64,000 nucleotides of DNA from Isoetes taiwanensis (Eukaryota > Streptophyta > Lycopodiopsida > Isoetales > Isoetaceae). Shown here piece by piece: positions 43,846 through 55,035 of the stretch (positions are counted from its first letter, which is position 1; the number at the start of each line of letters is the position of its first letter). The DNA lies in assembly GCA_021234155.1 (NCBI GenBank), contig JAJEKV010000077.1, forward strand, positions 788,784 through 852,783, in the 5' to 3' direction. The position numbers and the translations under genes were made by a program. The notes under the pieces are model-generated. The model had not been told where the DNA came from. It ran no database searches and saw nothing but the letters and a program-made list of their open reading frames with translations.

Positions 43846-45391
43846 TGTGACGTTCCAAAGACAACAAGATACGGTCCCCCATGACGATATATCATGCCAC
43901 GCCACGCCGACATCACCTCCGACCGACGTGTACGCCAACGGATAGCGAGGTAAGTAGCCCTAGGGGCAACTTGCTAGGAGTGTTCATATATTATTAATGT
44001 GCACATGTGCACATTAATGAGGGCACACCTTTCCATGTTGGCATATTTTGCCACCTAGCCATTAAAAGGCAAGTGGGGCCTTTCCAATTATCCCACATGC
44101 CAAATTGGGTAATTGGAAACCCTAGCCTAAACCCCATGTCTATTTAGGGTAGGAAAACCCTAGCTTGCTAGTTTTTAGATCCCTTAGGGTTTTAGAGCTT
44201 CGGTTTGGCTGCCCCAGAGCCAAAACCGCCTCCCGTGACGCCCGGGGTTTAATTGCACCATCGGTTCCTCGATTGCCGGCCACCAGGATGGTTGAACTCA
44301 GTCGGGAGGAGCCACTCCAAGGATCAGGTATTTGGTTAATTTAATAGCTAAACCGTCTTCTAGTCATAGAATCGGTGAGGGTTTAGACTATTAAATTGCC
44401 CATAGTAGCTATCTAGATCTTAGATCTGGGACACTAACTAAAGAACCTAACTCTATGATTAGATCTAGTTCTTTAGTTCTTACGTGATGTATTTGGATGA
44501 TGTATCTCTGTGAACTCCTTGTATTGGGAAGGGGGGTAGAGGCCCTAAAGCTTGTAGTTGATGCTCTAGAGTAGCCTCTCTAGCTGCTTGTAGATTGACC
44601 GTGTACAAAGAGCCACACAGGTTGTGGGTGAAGGGGCCAGGCGGCTAAGAAGGAGGTTCATGTTCGGCTCTTGAACGATCCCCGGTGTGTAAAAGCCACA
44701 GGGGATCATTGCGACTAGGTCTAATGCCTTACCACCGAGTGCGGGTAAGGCATGGGCTCTTTTACCCGTGAAGTGGTGTACACTTTCCAGTGGGTTCGGT
44801 CGAGAGGTCTGAGGCGGTGGCCCTCTAGTCACCTCGAGTCAGCATGTAGATCTCGAGAGGGATCCCCACCTGCCCCATCGAACCGGGAGGATGAGACCCG
44901 GGAATAGCCCCTTCGGCTATGCATCCCGCTGATCCCAGTCCCAACATTTTTTGACCCACTGCCAAAAGTGTGCAGGAGGGAGGGCGGATGGAGTGGACAA
45001 CCCTATGCCATGTTCTTATGCCAGCCAAATCCATTGCCATGAATTCCATGCCCGCAATGAACTCTGGAGACCCAAGCGGTCAGTCACCCCTTGAGTGCAG
45101 CCTTGGGTAGGGTTCCTCATGTGATGTGCCGACCATGCCTATGCAGATGTTGATATACCACCCCTCCGGGTGGATGGAGGATTCTGTTGGTACTAACATG
45201 TATGTTTTACGCTTCCAGCCTAGGTAGGCCGAGGGAGGGGGGTAGAATGACACCTTCACTCTTCCCACTTTGGGACTCGTTCACGGGTGCGATGATATGT
45301 GGAGGGAATCGCATCGACATGGAGCTGGTGTGGGGAAGAACTCTGTTTGTATACGGTGAGAGCACCGCAGTACCCAGTAGGGGGCGTCACA
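43846..45391 (+). repeat. 3' LTR of copy B
   Basis: 1,546 bp, TGTGACGTTCC to GGGCGTCACA, with 7 bp terminal inverted repeats (TGTGACG and CGTCACA). Followed by AATAG. Confidence 0.92.
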
Positions 45392-45396
45392 AATAG
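45392..45396. repeat. Target-site duplication of copy B, right
   Basis: AATAG, identical to 32,347-32,351. Confidence 0.9.
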
Positions 45397-45763
45397 TCTC
45401 CGAGAAGAAGAGGTTGTGTCACGAAAAAATGATCAAGGCGTTGAATGCACGATGCGGGGAAGCCAGGTAAGGGTCCAAGAGAGCAGCCACACTAGTCCCG
45501 ATCCGTCATCTCACCCCAAGGATCAAAGATAACTACTCGGATAGGATGAGAGAGGACCCGCAGGTGGAGCTTGAACATGATAAATATTTTGTGTCCGTGT
45601 CGGAGATGGAAGGTTCAGCATTCTCGACAGAGATCAATTTGCCAGTTTCCAAATCCATAGTGGCATTGAGATGTCCATCTCAGAATGACAAGTTGGTCCG
45701 TGGCCCAAGAATGAATACTCTTAGCTTTGGCAGGAAAAGGTCTACCAACCAAGCATTTCATAA

Positions 45764-46015
45764 TCACGGGGTCTTCTCCGCTTTCCAAACCCCAAATTCC
45801 AGGGGGAATTTGAGATCACCAATGCTGATATGGAGAAGAGGAGTGACACCTTGGGGGCGCGTGATATGGCCATTAGCCAACTTGATGTCATAAGGGGCAC
45901 GGTACAATTGTTTAATGCCCAATTGCTTTCTGAGCTTATCAGTAATAAGATTGACGGCACTACCACCATCAATTTGAACATGATTGACGTGCTGATTGCC
46001 CACCGTGGCATGCAC
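45764..46015 (-). CDS. Aspartic protease (minus-strand gypsy)
   Basis: An 83-codon open stretch: NHVQIDGGSAVNLITDKLRK, where DGG replaces the more usual DSG active-site motif, then YDIKLANGHITRPQGVTPLL and ISIGDLKFPLEFGVWK. This layout (hydrophobic-Asp-(S/T/G)-Gly, then LANG) matches proteases of plant gypsy elements. It belongs upstream of the RT at 32,346 and was separated from it by copy B. Confidence 0.8.
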   Translation of the reverse strand: MHATVGNQHVNHVQIDGGSAVNLITDKLRKQLGIKQLYRAPYDIKLANGHITRPQGVTPLLHISIGDLKFPLEFGVWKAEKTP

Positions 46016-46423
46016 CGTGGGTGTTGAGGTGCCAGCAGCTCAACCGTAACCGTTGGAAGAGGTAACTCGATCTTTGAGAGCCGACGAGTTTCAAAATGGT
46101 GGCGGGCTCAAAGGAATCTTGATCTTGGCAAGTTCTTCTTGAAGTTCAAAGGAACATGAGAAAAAGGGTCCCTTGGGATCTAGTGGAGTCGAGTGCGTGG
46201 TAAAGCTTTTTACTTCTTTGAGAAGTTCTACCTCTTGACAATGTTTGGATACTACCGAGCGGGTGCCGGTGGATGACTACTTATTTACCGCCTCGACCGT
46301 GGCTCGAGCTCTAGTGGTGGCGTGAACATTTGCCGGTGTCGACCTTTCGCGGCCGCATGAGTTTAAGAATACTTTGTCTCACTTTAGGCATGGCGTGAGG
46401 CATGAGTTTGTCAAGATCGTGCA

Positions 46424-47192
46424 CTAAATGAACTTTTTATCATCTTCATAAAGATCGTCTCCACAAAAAAGCTGGTTCGCGTGTCGTGAGGGATGATTGT
46501 CAAGGGGCGTGAAGCCCGTGTTTGACGTGAAACCAGGCCAACCCAATTGGACTGCTGAACAGGAGGGTTGAGAGCCTGATAAATCTCCTCTTGAGCTTGT
46601 TGATCCATAGGATTTGAGGTAGATGCAACTTGCTAAGGTCGCTGTTGTTGAGGCGGTCGTGGAGGCTTCCTCAAAAAGGGCCAGACGGGCCTTGTTTACC
46701 GTTGGCCACCCACAGTTGATAAGCCGTGGCGTGCATGGAAAAGCCGGGCTGATTGGAGCCCGAAGTTGAACTTGGACTTGAGGAAGTTGAGGACACGCCG
46801 GTGGTGTGACCCCATTCATGACAATGATAACATTGAGCCTTGGAAGGATCAAAGGTAGGACGGGAGCCTTGTCCCCTTGACTACGAGATTGCGTGGCGGG
46901 CTGATACTGCTGCTTGTTGTTGAGTTTGATATTCTTTGGCCGGATATGTCGTAGTTGTTGAGGCATGGTGCGGACACGAAAAACCAATTTATTCCCGAAG
47001 GGTGTAGGATGAGAACGAGTGCATTCTTCCGTTAGCGTGATTGCACATATTGCCCGCGTTTACAATGAGGAGGTCCATTGGAGGAGTTGCATTCATTGGC
47101 GGATGGCCCTGATATTTACAAATATGACACCGGATCCGTGATCGTTGAGGATTTGTTTGCCGAGGCCGAAATTTGCGATTACGAGGAACCAT
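46424..47192 (-). pseudogene. Gag nucleocapsid region with zinc knuckles (minus-strand gypsy)
   Basis: One knuckle reads RCHICKYQGHP (47,080-47,130 region) after a basic lead (NRKFRPRQTNPQRSR). A second, CYHCHEWGHTTG, appears near 46,800-46,840 in a shifted frame. Both follow the Cx2Cx4H layout but their last Cys is shifted or lost. Low-complexity Gln/Pro/Ser stretches surround them. Confidence 0.65.
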
Positions 47193-48310
47193 GGCCGGGG
47201 GATATAAAGGGAGTTAGAGAGCAACACCTCGAGAAGAAACATTGACCGAAAGTGATTGACCAATTCAATCGCCGCTCGAGACTTTGGTCGCGGGTATTCG
47301 TCATCGGTCGAGCGGCGTGGGGAGGAAGGCCTTTGCGTAAAACCGACGCGAATCCGGCTTTACGTGGGGGTACTCCGAGGTTTTACCGATGAGAATGTGA
47401 AGACGGTCGGCAAAAAGGCCGGGAACTCGTTGGTTGTTGCCGCAAATCATTTAGTTGCTTGAGTAGTAATTGATCATCGTCCAGGTGGTGCCGTAATGAG
47501 ACAAAAATGCTGTTTTCATTTGCTTCCAAAGTGGCTTTTGTTGGCCATTAACCATCGCGGCGGGCGCCCGGCGTGGTCAAAAGATATGAAATTTGAGTTG
47601 TGGGTTGCGCATGACCATTGAATGGCCAAGGCTTGAATTCCTCCATGTGGGCTTGAGCACTCGATCCGAGAGGTTTGCCTTTAGTGTTGCCAAAAAGTGG
47701 GATAAGTCAGCTTCAAATTATGAGTGGGAGATGAAGGCGGAACTTGCGCATAGACAGTGGATTCGGTGGAGGATATGTACATAGCATAGAATGAAAAAAA
47801 CAAAAATGAGAGCGGGTGGTCCAAAGAAAGTAGCATCGTGGGAAGGGTCATGAGAGCCCTCCCTCATTAGGGCTTGAGATCGATGGTTTGGTAAACGTGA
47901 AGAGCGTCTTGGAAAAGATGGAGAAGATGAAATTCGCGTGAACGGGAAGGGCCAAAGGACACTTGATGGTAGCCCATCCCAATGGGGGGAGGTGAAGAAG
48001 GTTGAGACGGCCGAGGGGTGTGGCCGGAAGGTATATGAATGTAGGTGCTGTCGAGTCCGGAAATAGTGAGGCGTGGGGCTGAACAGTGTATGTGTGGGGA
48101 TTGAGGTTAAGAGCAATGCTCGCAATACGTGGGGACCCCTGGTCGAGAATGAGCACGAGGGGTAAGGCGGTCCGACCAGCTCTCGAGCGACACCCCCCCT
48201 CAATGTCATAGGCAGAATCATACATATCTCAAACAGCCTCGCGTCGTTGATGGCGCCCGGTCAGCCGCTTGAGAAAGAAGTTCTTCGGGGGTGAAACCTC
48301 TAGCCGACAT
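47193..48310 (-). pseudogene. Gag N-terminal region (minus-strand gypsy)
   Basis: An ATG at 48,310 (minus) gives MSARGFTPEELLSQAADRAP about 50 nt inside the 5' LTR, a plausible gag start, but the frame stops after 30 codons. A protein-like continuation in another frame includes MYDSAYDIEGG and IYLPATPLGRLNLLHLPPLG (48,000-48,225). I cannot recognise a capsid fold. Confidence 0.4.
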
Positions 48311-48358
48311 GATGGGAAGAAAGGAAAAAGAAAGATCAGACCCGAGCTTGGCTTATAG

Positions 48359-48944
48359 TGTTTGGGGTCCGGGTTCGAACTCCTCGCAAGACAGCCCTGA
48401 GGAGGACCCTTGGATCAAACAGAGAATCCAAGAGTCGTGGTCACGAGATTTAAAAAAAGAAACAAAGGAAAAGAGAAAAGAGAGAACAAACGAGAACAAT
48501 AAGATCACAATGATGAGAACAACTCCTTGATGTCAATGAAAATACATGAGCTCGCCAATCGAGAGAAAAAATGTGAGACAAAACTCAAAACTCATCCCCA
48601 AAACTCATGTGCTAGCTCTACTCATATATATAGTACAATGGCCTTTGGCCCAATATAGACACTGACCGATTTCGTGCCGACTCTCGGAAGGAGGCCTAAT
48701 TTGTGAGGAATCCGGGTGCCTCTTGAAATGCTCAAATCACCGACGCCGATGTCGGGCGGTGACGGCCCGTCACTTGTCTAAGCGCCTCCTCTTGGAAGGA
48801 GGCACGGGCTTTGACTGCGTGGTTTTGCCGTGGGCTTGGTCTTCTGGGCTTTGACCCGCCCTGCCGGCCCGACCGCAGATCCTTAGCCTTGACCTGGTCT
48901 GTCGTGATGAATGAATAGTCGCACCGTGATGTACTGGGACTAAA
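48359..48944 (-). repeat. 5' LTR of minus-strand gypsy element
   Basis: Pairs with 24,819-25,422. The outer end has lost one base (TTTAGTCC instead of TGTTAGTCC). A tRNA-complementary PBS is not obvious next to its inner end. Confidence 0.8.
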
Positions 48945-49227
48945 TGATGCATAAGGCATATAATTATGGCGCAAATAAGAGGACATAGATTTGAACTTTG
49001 AAAAGGAATTTGCCCGCCCATGCCACACTGTTTGGAGCAATTCAATTCACAGGGAATTTTTAGCTCGGCGCCGGGAGAATTCTGAGGCGCTAAGGGGGCT
49101 ACTTGGCTCACCGGAATCTAGCGGCCTAGGACGACATATAAGTGGCGAATACAGGCAAGAACCGGTGTCTACCTTAGGATTTGCTATGCATGTTAAAATT
49201 TGCTGTTCAAATTCTGTTCCTCGAATA
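48945..49227. other. No gene seen
   Basis: Flank of the gypsy element. Non-coding. Confidence 0.45.
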
Positions 49228-49500
49228 GTTGTATGCCTTTGTAGGGTCTATGCATAACTATTCCATCCTACTATTGCTTTCTTGCTGTTTTTGGGACAGT
49301 AGTATTCTTCTGCATGATTTGTTGCATGAATTTGATAGGTCAGTTCCCTTCGATTGCATTGTTCTATTCCATGAATTGTTATATGCCTTTAATAGGTCTG
49401 TCTATAATAATTCCATTCTACTGATGCTTTCTTGTAGTTTTTGGGACGTTCTGGTAATCTACTGCATGATTGTTGCATGAATTTGATAGGTCTGTTGCTT
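49228..49500 (+). repeat. 150 bp tandem duplication
   Basis: GTT(G/A)TATGCCTTT, ATTCCAT(C/T)CTACT, GCTTTCTTG and GAATTTGATAGGTC recur in order from 49,228 and 49,378. Confidence 0.9.
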
Positions 49501-49901
49501 TTGTATGAACTGTTTTGCTGCATGCTTGAAATGCCCGCTGCTGCATACTCAAAGGAAATGCACGTTGCTTGATGCTGTTAGAGAACTTGCAGCATATCGG
49601 GACCTTTTTAAAAACTCCTAATTTTTGGCATGGTTAGGAACTTGCGAGATATCGAGGACCTTCCGCTCGCCAACGGTATCGATTACCGCAATCTAGCGCA
49701 GCAGTTTTGGAGTACCTGGCTCTTATTGAACCGTGACGTGCCTCTACTGCGGACCGTGAGTGCTGAACCGGATCGCGTCACGTAATTGTGCAAAAGATTT
49801 TCCGTGTACGTTGACTTGCCCCACCTTTTAGGTTAGCACATAGTGCTCCACAAAATCGCCACGGCGATTTCTTACAGCATTCCATTATGTTTTTATGTCA
49901 G

Positions 49902-52900
49902 GATGGATGAATTGAGGTCTATTTTATTCAATGGAACCAAGGTGGGGGAGGCTTGTCTACACAACTTCACAAAGCACCATAACTTGCCCTTGCCCGAGGG
50001 TTTTGCTGTAGTGTATGTGGAAGTCATTCTTGATGGGAGCATTCCGTTGCCTTATCCGGAACCCGAAATTTCAATACTAGCAGAGTCCAGAGGGAGTTTT
50101 ATTTTGTGGCCCGAGAGAGATGTGACGGGCTTCAAGATAACATCCGCTGCCTCCACTCCGCCCTGCATGGATAAAAAAGCTGAATTGGTTGTTGTTAGAG
50201 GATCCTACGAGTCCCTTTGGTTCACTACATCGTGATGGGGGCATTTCTAGGGAAGAACTTCTTGAGAGAAATTGCACACTTTTGCATGAATGTTGTGATA
50301 TGCCTTATGGCTTGGGTGTGATCATCTTTACTGACCCTAGCCAGGCAGTTGCTGATACTAGATTAGATGATGACTTCCTGGCTGCCACCTTGATGAAGCT
50401 ATGCCCTATGCCGTAAAGACCGTCAATGAGATGCCAAGCTTGTCTTTGAATTAATGCCACCTGCTTGTTACGACTTGGTGAGATGGTTAATGCTTTGGTG
50501 TTAGTAGACAATGTTGCTGTGTCGACACTCATAAAGACTGTGAAAGAGACAATCATTGCAAAACCCTATGCCATGCAAATTGAAGTTGAAAAGGCACCCA
50601 AGAGGATGTACAGAATGGTGAACCGGACTCCACGTTCACCTGCTGTGGCCACTAAAGCTGAGAGAAAGATCATGGCAGCTTCCATTTTAGACTTTACATC
50701 TTCACTTTGTTGCATGCGAAGATACTGCGCAAACTTCTCCACAGCCGAGATTAGGTGCATGCATAGTTTCTATTGGAACTTGAGTGCTTCAGACAGGACC
50801 ACATTTGTTTTTAACATGTTAGATGTTTGTTCAGAGAACGGACAGGTCCAGAAGCTCATGCTAAATAACAAGCAGGTATGCTTGAAAGCATGGCATATAG
50901 CCTATGGTATTCCAATGTCCACTTTTATAGTGGCTTAAGACTTTTCCCTTGCTGGTCACATAGTTCTTTGAACATGGTAACACGGGCTCGAAAAAGCCGA
51001 GGCTGCACACTCTAGCGAGGGAAAGGCCCTGCCGCCTATGAACATAGATGAGAATTTGAGACGATGCCCCACGATCGAAAAATCACTTGAAGGGGTGAGA
51101 GAGAATGTGAAGAGGCTCCCCTCCGTCCTAACCAAAAAGACATTCTTCATGAGGTGGACGCTTGAATTGATGGAGATGACAGGGCAAGCACGTATCTCAT
51201 TCTTCATTCTCACGGGTGGAAGCTAAATCACGCAGAGGTTGCAATAGCAAAGAGGATAGCTTTCTCCAAGTGCAATACCTGTATTGTAATAAAAGAGAAA
51301 ATGGCTAAGACGAGAGATCCACGAGAGAGAAGAGAATTGCAGATTGAAAGGAAGGCACACATGACTGCCCAGATCTCTTGTAGGAGCTTGTACTAATCAT
51401 GGAGAGCTCTGTCCCATCGATCACCGGATCAGGCGCTCACTATCATACATGATAAGATGGACCAAAACAAGACTACGATTCCAAGATTGGAGAAATTAGC
51501 AAAATCGATATGGAGAGGTGAATGCTTGAAAGTTAGCGGATCGGTGCATCGATGCATGGCCACCACAGGTCAAAGCCGTAGGACATTTCTCACTCGACCT
51601 TTAGAAGGATGATTCAAATTTTCATGTTGGTTCCTTGAATCATGCTATCAAAGCAATTGGAGGATACTTCAAGATAATTGGGGCCATTTGAGAGAAGAAG
51701 GTCGGCCTGAGGGCATGTGGGAACCGCACTCCTCAACAAAGTCGAGGGGTTGAGGACAAGAAAAACAATTGCACGGGCAAGACTTTGTAGCACCTCCTAA
51801 GCAACCAGCGACCTTAAGAGGTTACCTAGGCGGCTCTACTTTGACTAGCTAGACAATCATGTACAGGCGTAACAAGAACATATATCTCTTCTCTTATCTA
51901 TCCTATCTTGTGTGGTTGGGTGTTTTTGATCAAATACAGCTTGGCTTCATGATGGTAGGCTACACTCATGATGACATTGATGCGCTATTCGGTAACTATT
52001 CAACGTTAATGCGCAGGTCGGATGCTCTAACTATTCCAGAACTAATGCAACTCTTCCGAGAATGTAGCACAAAGGCACCGACACCATACCTTGTTACCGC
52101 GGTTCCCAATTGGAAGGGTTTCGTAGAAGGATACATTCCTGATAAGAAGGACCATTTGGTTGGTCACTTGGAGCCCTTATTGTTTAAGTTCTGCATGAAT
52201 GATGGGTGGCCAGTAATGTATTACAAGATGAGACCTGGTCATAGAGAATGGTTGCTAGAAAAGGGTGTTCGGATATGGAAAGCAGATGACAGTGGTTTGC
52301 CAAAGATACCGATTGGCTCACCCAAGACTGTCAAGCCATATGCAAGCCTCAAGGACATAGGAGCATTGAGGTCGTCCATTGCGAAGTACATGGTGCATTG
52401 GGCTAATATCTCCAGGGCTGGTGTGAACTCGTGGTCCAATACCTACACGAACGAGGTCATAGACTACTGGTGTGAAGTGATGCGTGTGCTAGGTGAAGTA
52501 CCCCGGCAATGCGTAAATTGAACTTGCCTCAACAAGGCAAGTTGTGCTTGACGAGCCCGAATCTATTCAGTCGATCGATAACGACGCCCAACCGCCTTTT
52601 GTGGGACCTCGCTAAGGATAAACCCAAGAATGCAAAGTGGAAATATTCGACCATACCAATATGTACGTAAAGGTATGTTTCTCGCTTGTAAGACCTACAG
52701 AGCATGTCCTACATGGGTAGCCTATGCAGAGGAGAATCATACAAGACTTAACGCCTCATTATAATGAGGTTTTTGTGTCTTGGTGGGAGCCCGTGGCTAG
52801 GATGTACCGATCACGCCAATAGTATCGGGGCGGGCGGGCATAAAAAGTGGCGTCAATCTCTAATGACAGACCACGCTTATCGCCTCTCAAAACGATAGAC

Positions 52901-53010
52901 TATGCTTGGTACACCGGCCATTATTGATTGTGATCCCTAGCTGGCGTGGAAAAAGCGTGAACTATTGGCTAAAGAGGCCTGCGAGGACGGAGATGAAATT
53001 TGAGTCTTCA
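49902..53010 (+). pseudogene. DUF7869-like gene, decayed
   Basis: Protein pieces in order: MDELRSILFNGTKVGEACLH; LLERNCTLLHECCDM; AIIDFTSS-like N-terminal box FSTAEIRCMHSFYWNLSASD and VCLKAWHIAYGIPMSTF (50,700-50,930); ALTIIHDKMDQNKTTIPRLE (51,435-51,500, shifted frame); then a 220-codon intact segment (51,859-52,521) with YLFSYLSYLVWLGVF, GFMMVGYTHDDIDALFG and YKMRPGHREWLLEKGVRIWK. A C-terminal stretch (DLAKDKPKNAKWKYSTIPIC, then FVC-like) runs to about 53,010. The (V/I)GHTH(E/D)DIDxLF box is the hallmark of a widespread plant and protist family of unknown function (DUF7869), possibly transposon-related. Stops near 50,415, 50,936 and throughout 51,200-51,850 make it a pseudogene. Confidence 0.7.
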
Positions 53011-53133
53011 AGGTACATTAAAGTAGTTATTTTTATTACTCTGCATTTTTCAGATTAATACAAGTGCTCTTATGCATTACTATATCTTATATGCCAGAAC
53101 ATCACTACACTATACATTCTTTGCGGGAATAGG

Positions 53134-54000
53134 TGATTCACTCATCATCAACACCTGATGAGGTGATCCCATTTATCTCATCGCTATTAGCGCCACGAAG
53201 CCAAATAAGATGGATCATAACACGAAGTTAGCAGGGGCAACTTCGTGTCAGCACCATTAGCTTTGGATTGCGTGTGGGGATCAAGAAGAATACCCTTATT
53301 TGGCAACCGAATAAGATCATTGTAGCTCATTGAGCACTTGATCGCCCTCGATGTGGTGAGAGTAGGCAAATAATCTATGGGAGATGAATGACCTCTACCA
53401 CAGAATGGAGCCGCTTTTATAGTCAAGTAACATTTTTGATGTGAATTATTGGTGTACATTGTAGCGCCATTATTGAGCGTGTACAAGTATCATGTACACG
53501 TACAAGTATAAAAATATTTAATTACTCAGTTCGATACATCAAATAATATTCACTATGCTTATACATCATTACATATTTCGGTGCTTATATCATTATATCC
53601 TTACAGTGCACAAATCATAATCGATTCACTCATCATCAACACCTTTGTGGTGATGGCATTCAGCTCATAGATCGTTCTTTAGAAGCCAAATAAGATGGAT
53701 CACAACACGAAGTTAGCCCGAGGTAAATCTCCAGGACCATTAGCTTTGGATTGCGGATAGGGATCAAGTTTGACACTTTTCTCACGCAATCACAAAGATC
53801 ATTGTAGCTCATGGAGCACTTGATAGTTTGGATGTGCTCTGGACGAGGAGGCAAGTAGGCTATGGGAGATGAATAACCTCTACCACCAAATGGAGTTGTT
53901 TTTATAGTCAAGTAGAATTATTGATGTAAATTATTGGTGTACATTGTAGTGCCATTATTGAGCGTGTACAAGTATCATGTACACGTACAAGTATAATGCA
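53134..54000 (-). repeat. 489 bp tandem duplication with conserved minus-strand reading
   Basis: Units start at 53,134 and 53,623 (GATTCACTCATCATCAACACC) and end with TGAGCGTGTACAAGTATCAT. On the minus strand both units have a TATA-like GACTATAAAA followed by a peptide sharing TIK-PF-GRG-SSPI-YLP, IKCSMSYNDL and LTSC-DPSYLAS. The copies differ more at the DNA level than in this peptide. No known family. Confidence 0.75.
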
Positions 54001-54262
54001 TCATGTATCATGTATCTTGGGCTCAAGAAGTAGGTGAAAGTATTTGTGCTTGAGCAAATTAGCTCTGCTTGAAATTCTCAAAATTGCGTTATTCTCTCCA
54101 ATTAAAGAAATCATGCTTAAACATCCTGCAAAGTGACAAGCTATTCTGCAATTTCCTTGGATATTGGAGAGGATGATTTGGGCAAATAGGAAGACATATT
54201 GTTAAGGTCAATTAAAGGGTCAGAATGTTTGGAATGGAGGGGGAGGGTAATATGTTTAGGAA
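54001..54262. other. No firm gene
   Basis: A minus frame reads IILSNIQGNCRIACHFAGC, faintly like the start of a LINE ORF2, but too short to call. Confidence 0.3.
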
Positions 54263-54715
54263 TCAAAGGAATATCCTGATTGAAGAGATTTTCTTGCTCA
54301 GTAATAAATCTGACTCTTGTTCTACACTTAAGCTAGCAAGTACCTGAAATTGATTGGAGCAATCAATTTTGTCCAGAATATTGTCTTGGTAATCTTCTTG
54401 AAGGTTTTCATGATCTTTGTCAGCTGCTGATAAATCTGGTTCATTAGCAGTCTTGTCTTGATTTGATTGTGGCAGACCTGCAGGGGTTGTATGATAAAGA
54501 GTTGTTGAATTACCTGGAATGTTGGTTTCTGTGTTGCATTTGGTTGACTTATCTATGTCAATAGTCAACTGTTGTGAGTTCCTGTCCAGAACTGACCTTT
54601 TTGATTGAACCGATTTTTTTGGCCCAATTTGTTTATCAATTTTATAACTTTCTGCCAGAACTTTGTCACATAATTTCAAACCTTTGAGTATGGCAGGTTT
54701 TACCTCCGTCTCCAA
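54263..54715 (-). CDS. 150-codon ORF, possible LINE ORF1 C-terminus
   Basis: Open frame with hydrophilic, Ser/Asp/Lys-rich composition (KIDKQIGPKKSVQSKRSVLD; ADKDHENLQEDYQDNILDKI) and SNQFQVLASLSVEQESDLLL near its end. An N-x-F-x-V-L/L-x-S-L sequence near the C-terminus is common in plant LINE ORF1 proteins, hence the suggestion. No zinc knuckle is visible. It lies on the same strand as the LINE fragment at 57,346-59,034 but is not contiguous with it. Confidence 0.35.
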   Translation of the reverse strand: METEVKPAILKGLKLCDKVLAESYKIDKQIGPKKSVQSKRSVLDRNSQQLTIDIDKSTKCNTETNIPGNSTTLYHTTPAGLPQSNQDKTANEPDLSAADKDHENLQEDYQDNILDKIDCSNQFQVLASLSVEQESDLLLSKKISSIRIFL

Positions 54716-54804
54716 ATATTATTTAACCCTCTACCACGTTCGACTCTTGGGTTAGTCTACTCCTGTACAGTTGTAGCTTTTAAAAACCTCAACCATATAA
54801 TATT

Positions 54805-55026
54805 GGGCAAATTGTAAATGCCCTTGTTTTAGGGGTGTTTTTGAGAAAATGACCATAACTGTTTTTTGATGATTCAAATAGGAATGTGTGTTTCAAATGA
54901 ATTATATCAGGATGATATCTTCCCAACAACAATCATCTGAATCAAAGTTTAAAATCACAAGTTATGTTATTTCTTAAACACAAACAAATCGTAACCATGA
55001 TTTAAGATTATTTTTACAATTTGCCC
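54805..55026. mobile_element. MITE with 9 bp target duplication
   Basis: 222 bp bounded by perfect inverted GGGCAAATTGTAAA termini, with weaker inverted similarity further in (GTGTTT, CATAACT). Flanked by TATAATATT at 54,796-54,804 and 55,027-55,035, an exact 9 bp duplication. Nine bp is the typical length for Mutator-like elements. No coding capacity, so it was mobilised by another element's transposase. Confidence 0.9.
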
Positions 55027-55035
55027 TATAATATT

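Larger units (their letters stand above)
32352..45391 (+). mobile_element. Chromovirus copy B, full length, carrying two extra gene cassettes
   Basis: 13,040 bp bounded by perfect AATAG duplications. Order: 5' LTR, PBS, cassette 1 with an H3/CENH3-like gene, cassette 2 with an unknown gene, gag, protease, RT, RNase H, integrase, chromodomain, PPT, 3' LTR. It inserted in opposite orientation between the protease and RT of the minus-strand gypsy element. Every pol domain is present but all frames contain small indels. The ~4 kb between PBS and gag is not part of a normal chromovirus. Confidence 0.9.
24819..48944 (-). mobile_element. Ty3/gypsy element without chromodomain, with extra ORFs, split by copy B
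   Basis: Similar ~0.6 kb LTRs lie at 24,819 and 48,359. Read on the minus strand, the order is 5' LTR, gag with zinc knuckles, protease, [copy B], RT, RNase H, integrase, about 4 kb of extra coding-like DNA, PPT, 3' LTR. Removing copy B and one AATAG copy leaves about 11.1 kb. The extra region after integrase and the lack of a chromodomain resemble the plant Tat/Athila group; that placement is inferred. No clean flanking duplication is visible (GATAG left, TGATG right). Confidence 0.85.

Noticed and set aside
48359-48400. tRNA-like GGGTTCGAACTCC at the LTR edge
   Set aside because: No cloverleaf, and the A-box-like sequence is far too close.
24814-48949. Target-site duplication GATAG/TGATG for the minus-strand gypsy element
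   Set aside because: The flanks do not match, so no duplication is claimed.
53134-54000. Duplicated units as LTRs of a TRIM element
   Set aside because: The ~110 bp between units has neither a PBS nor a PPT, and no flanking duplication is visible.
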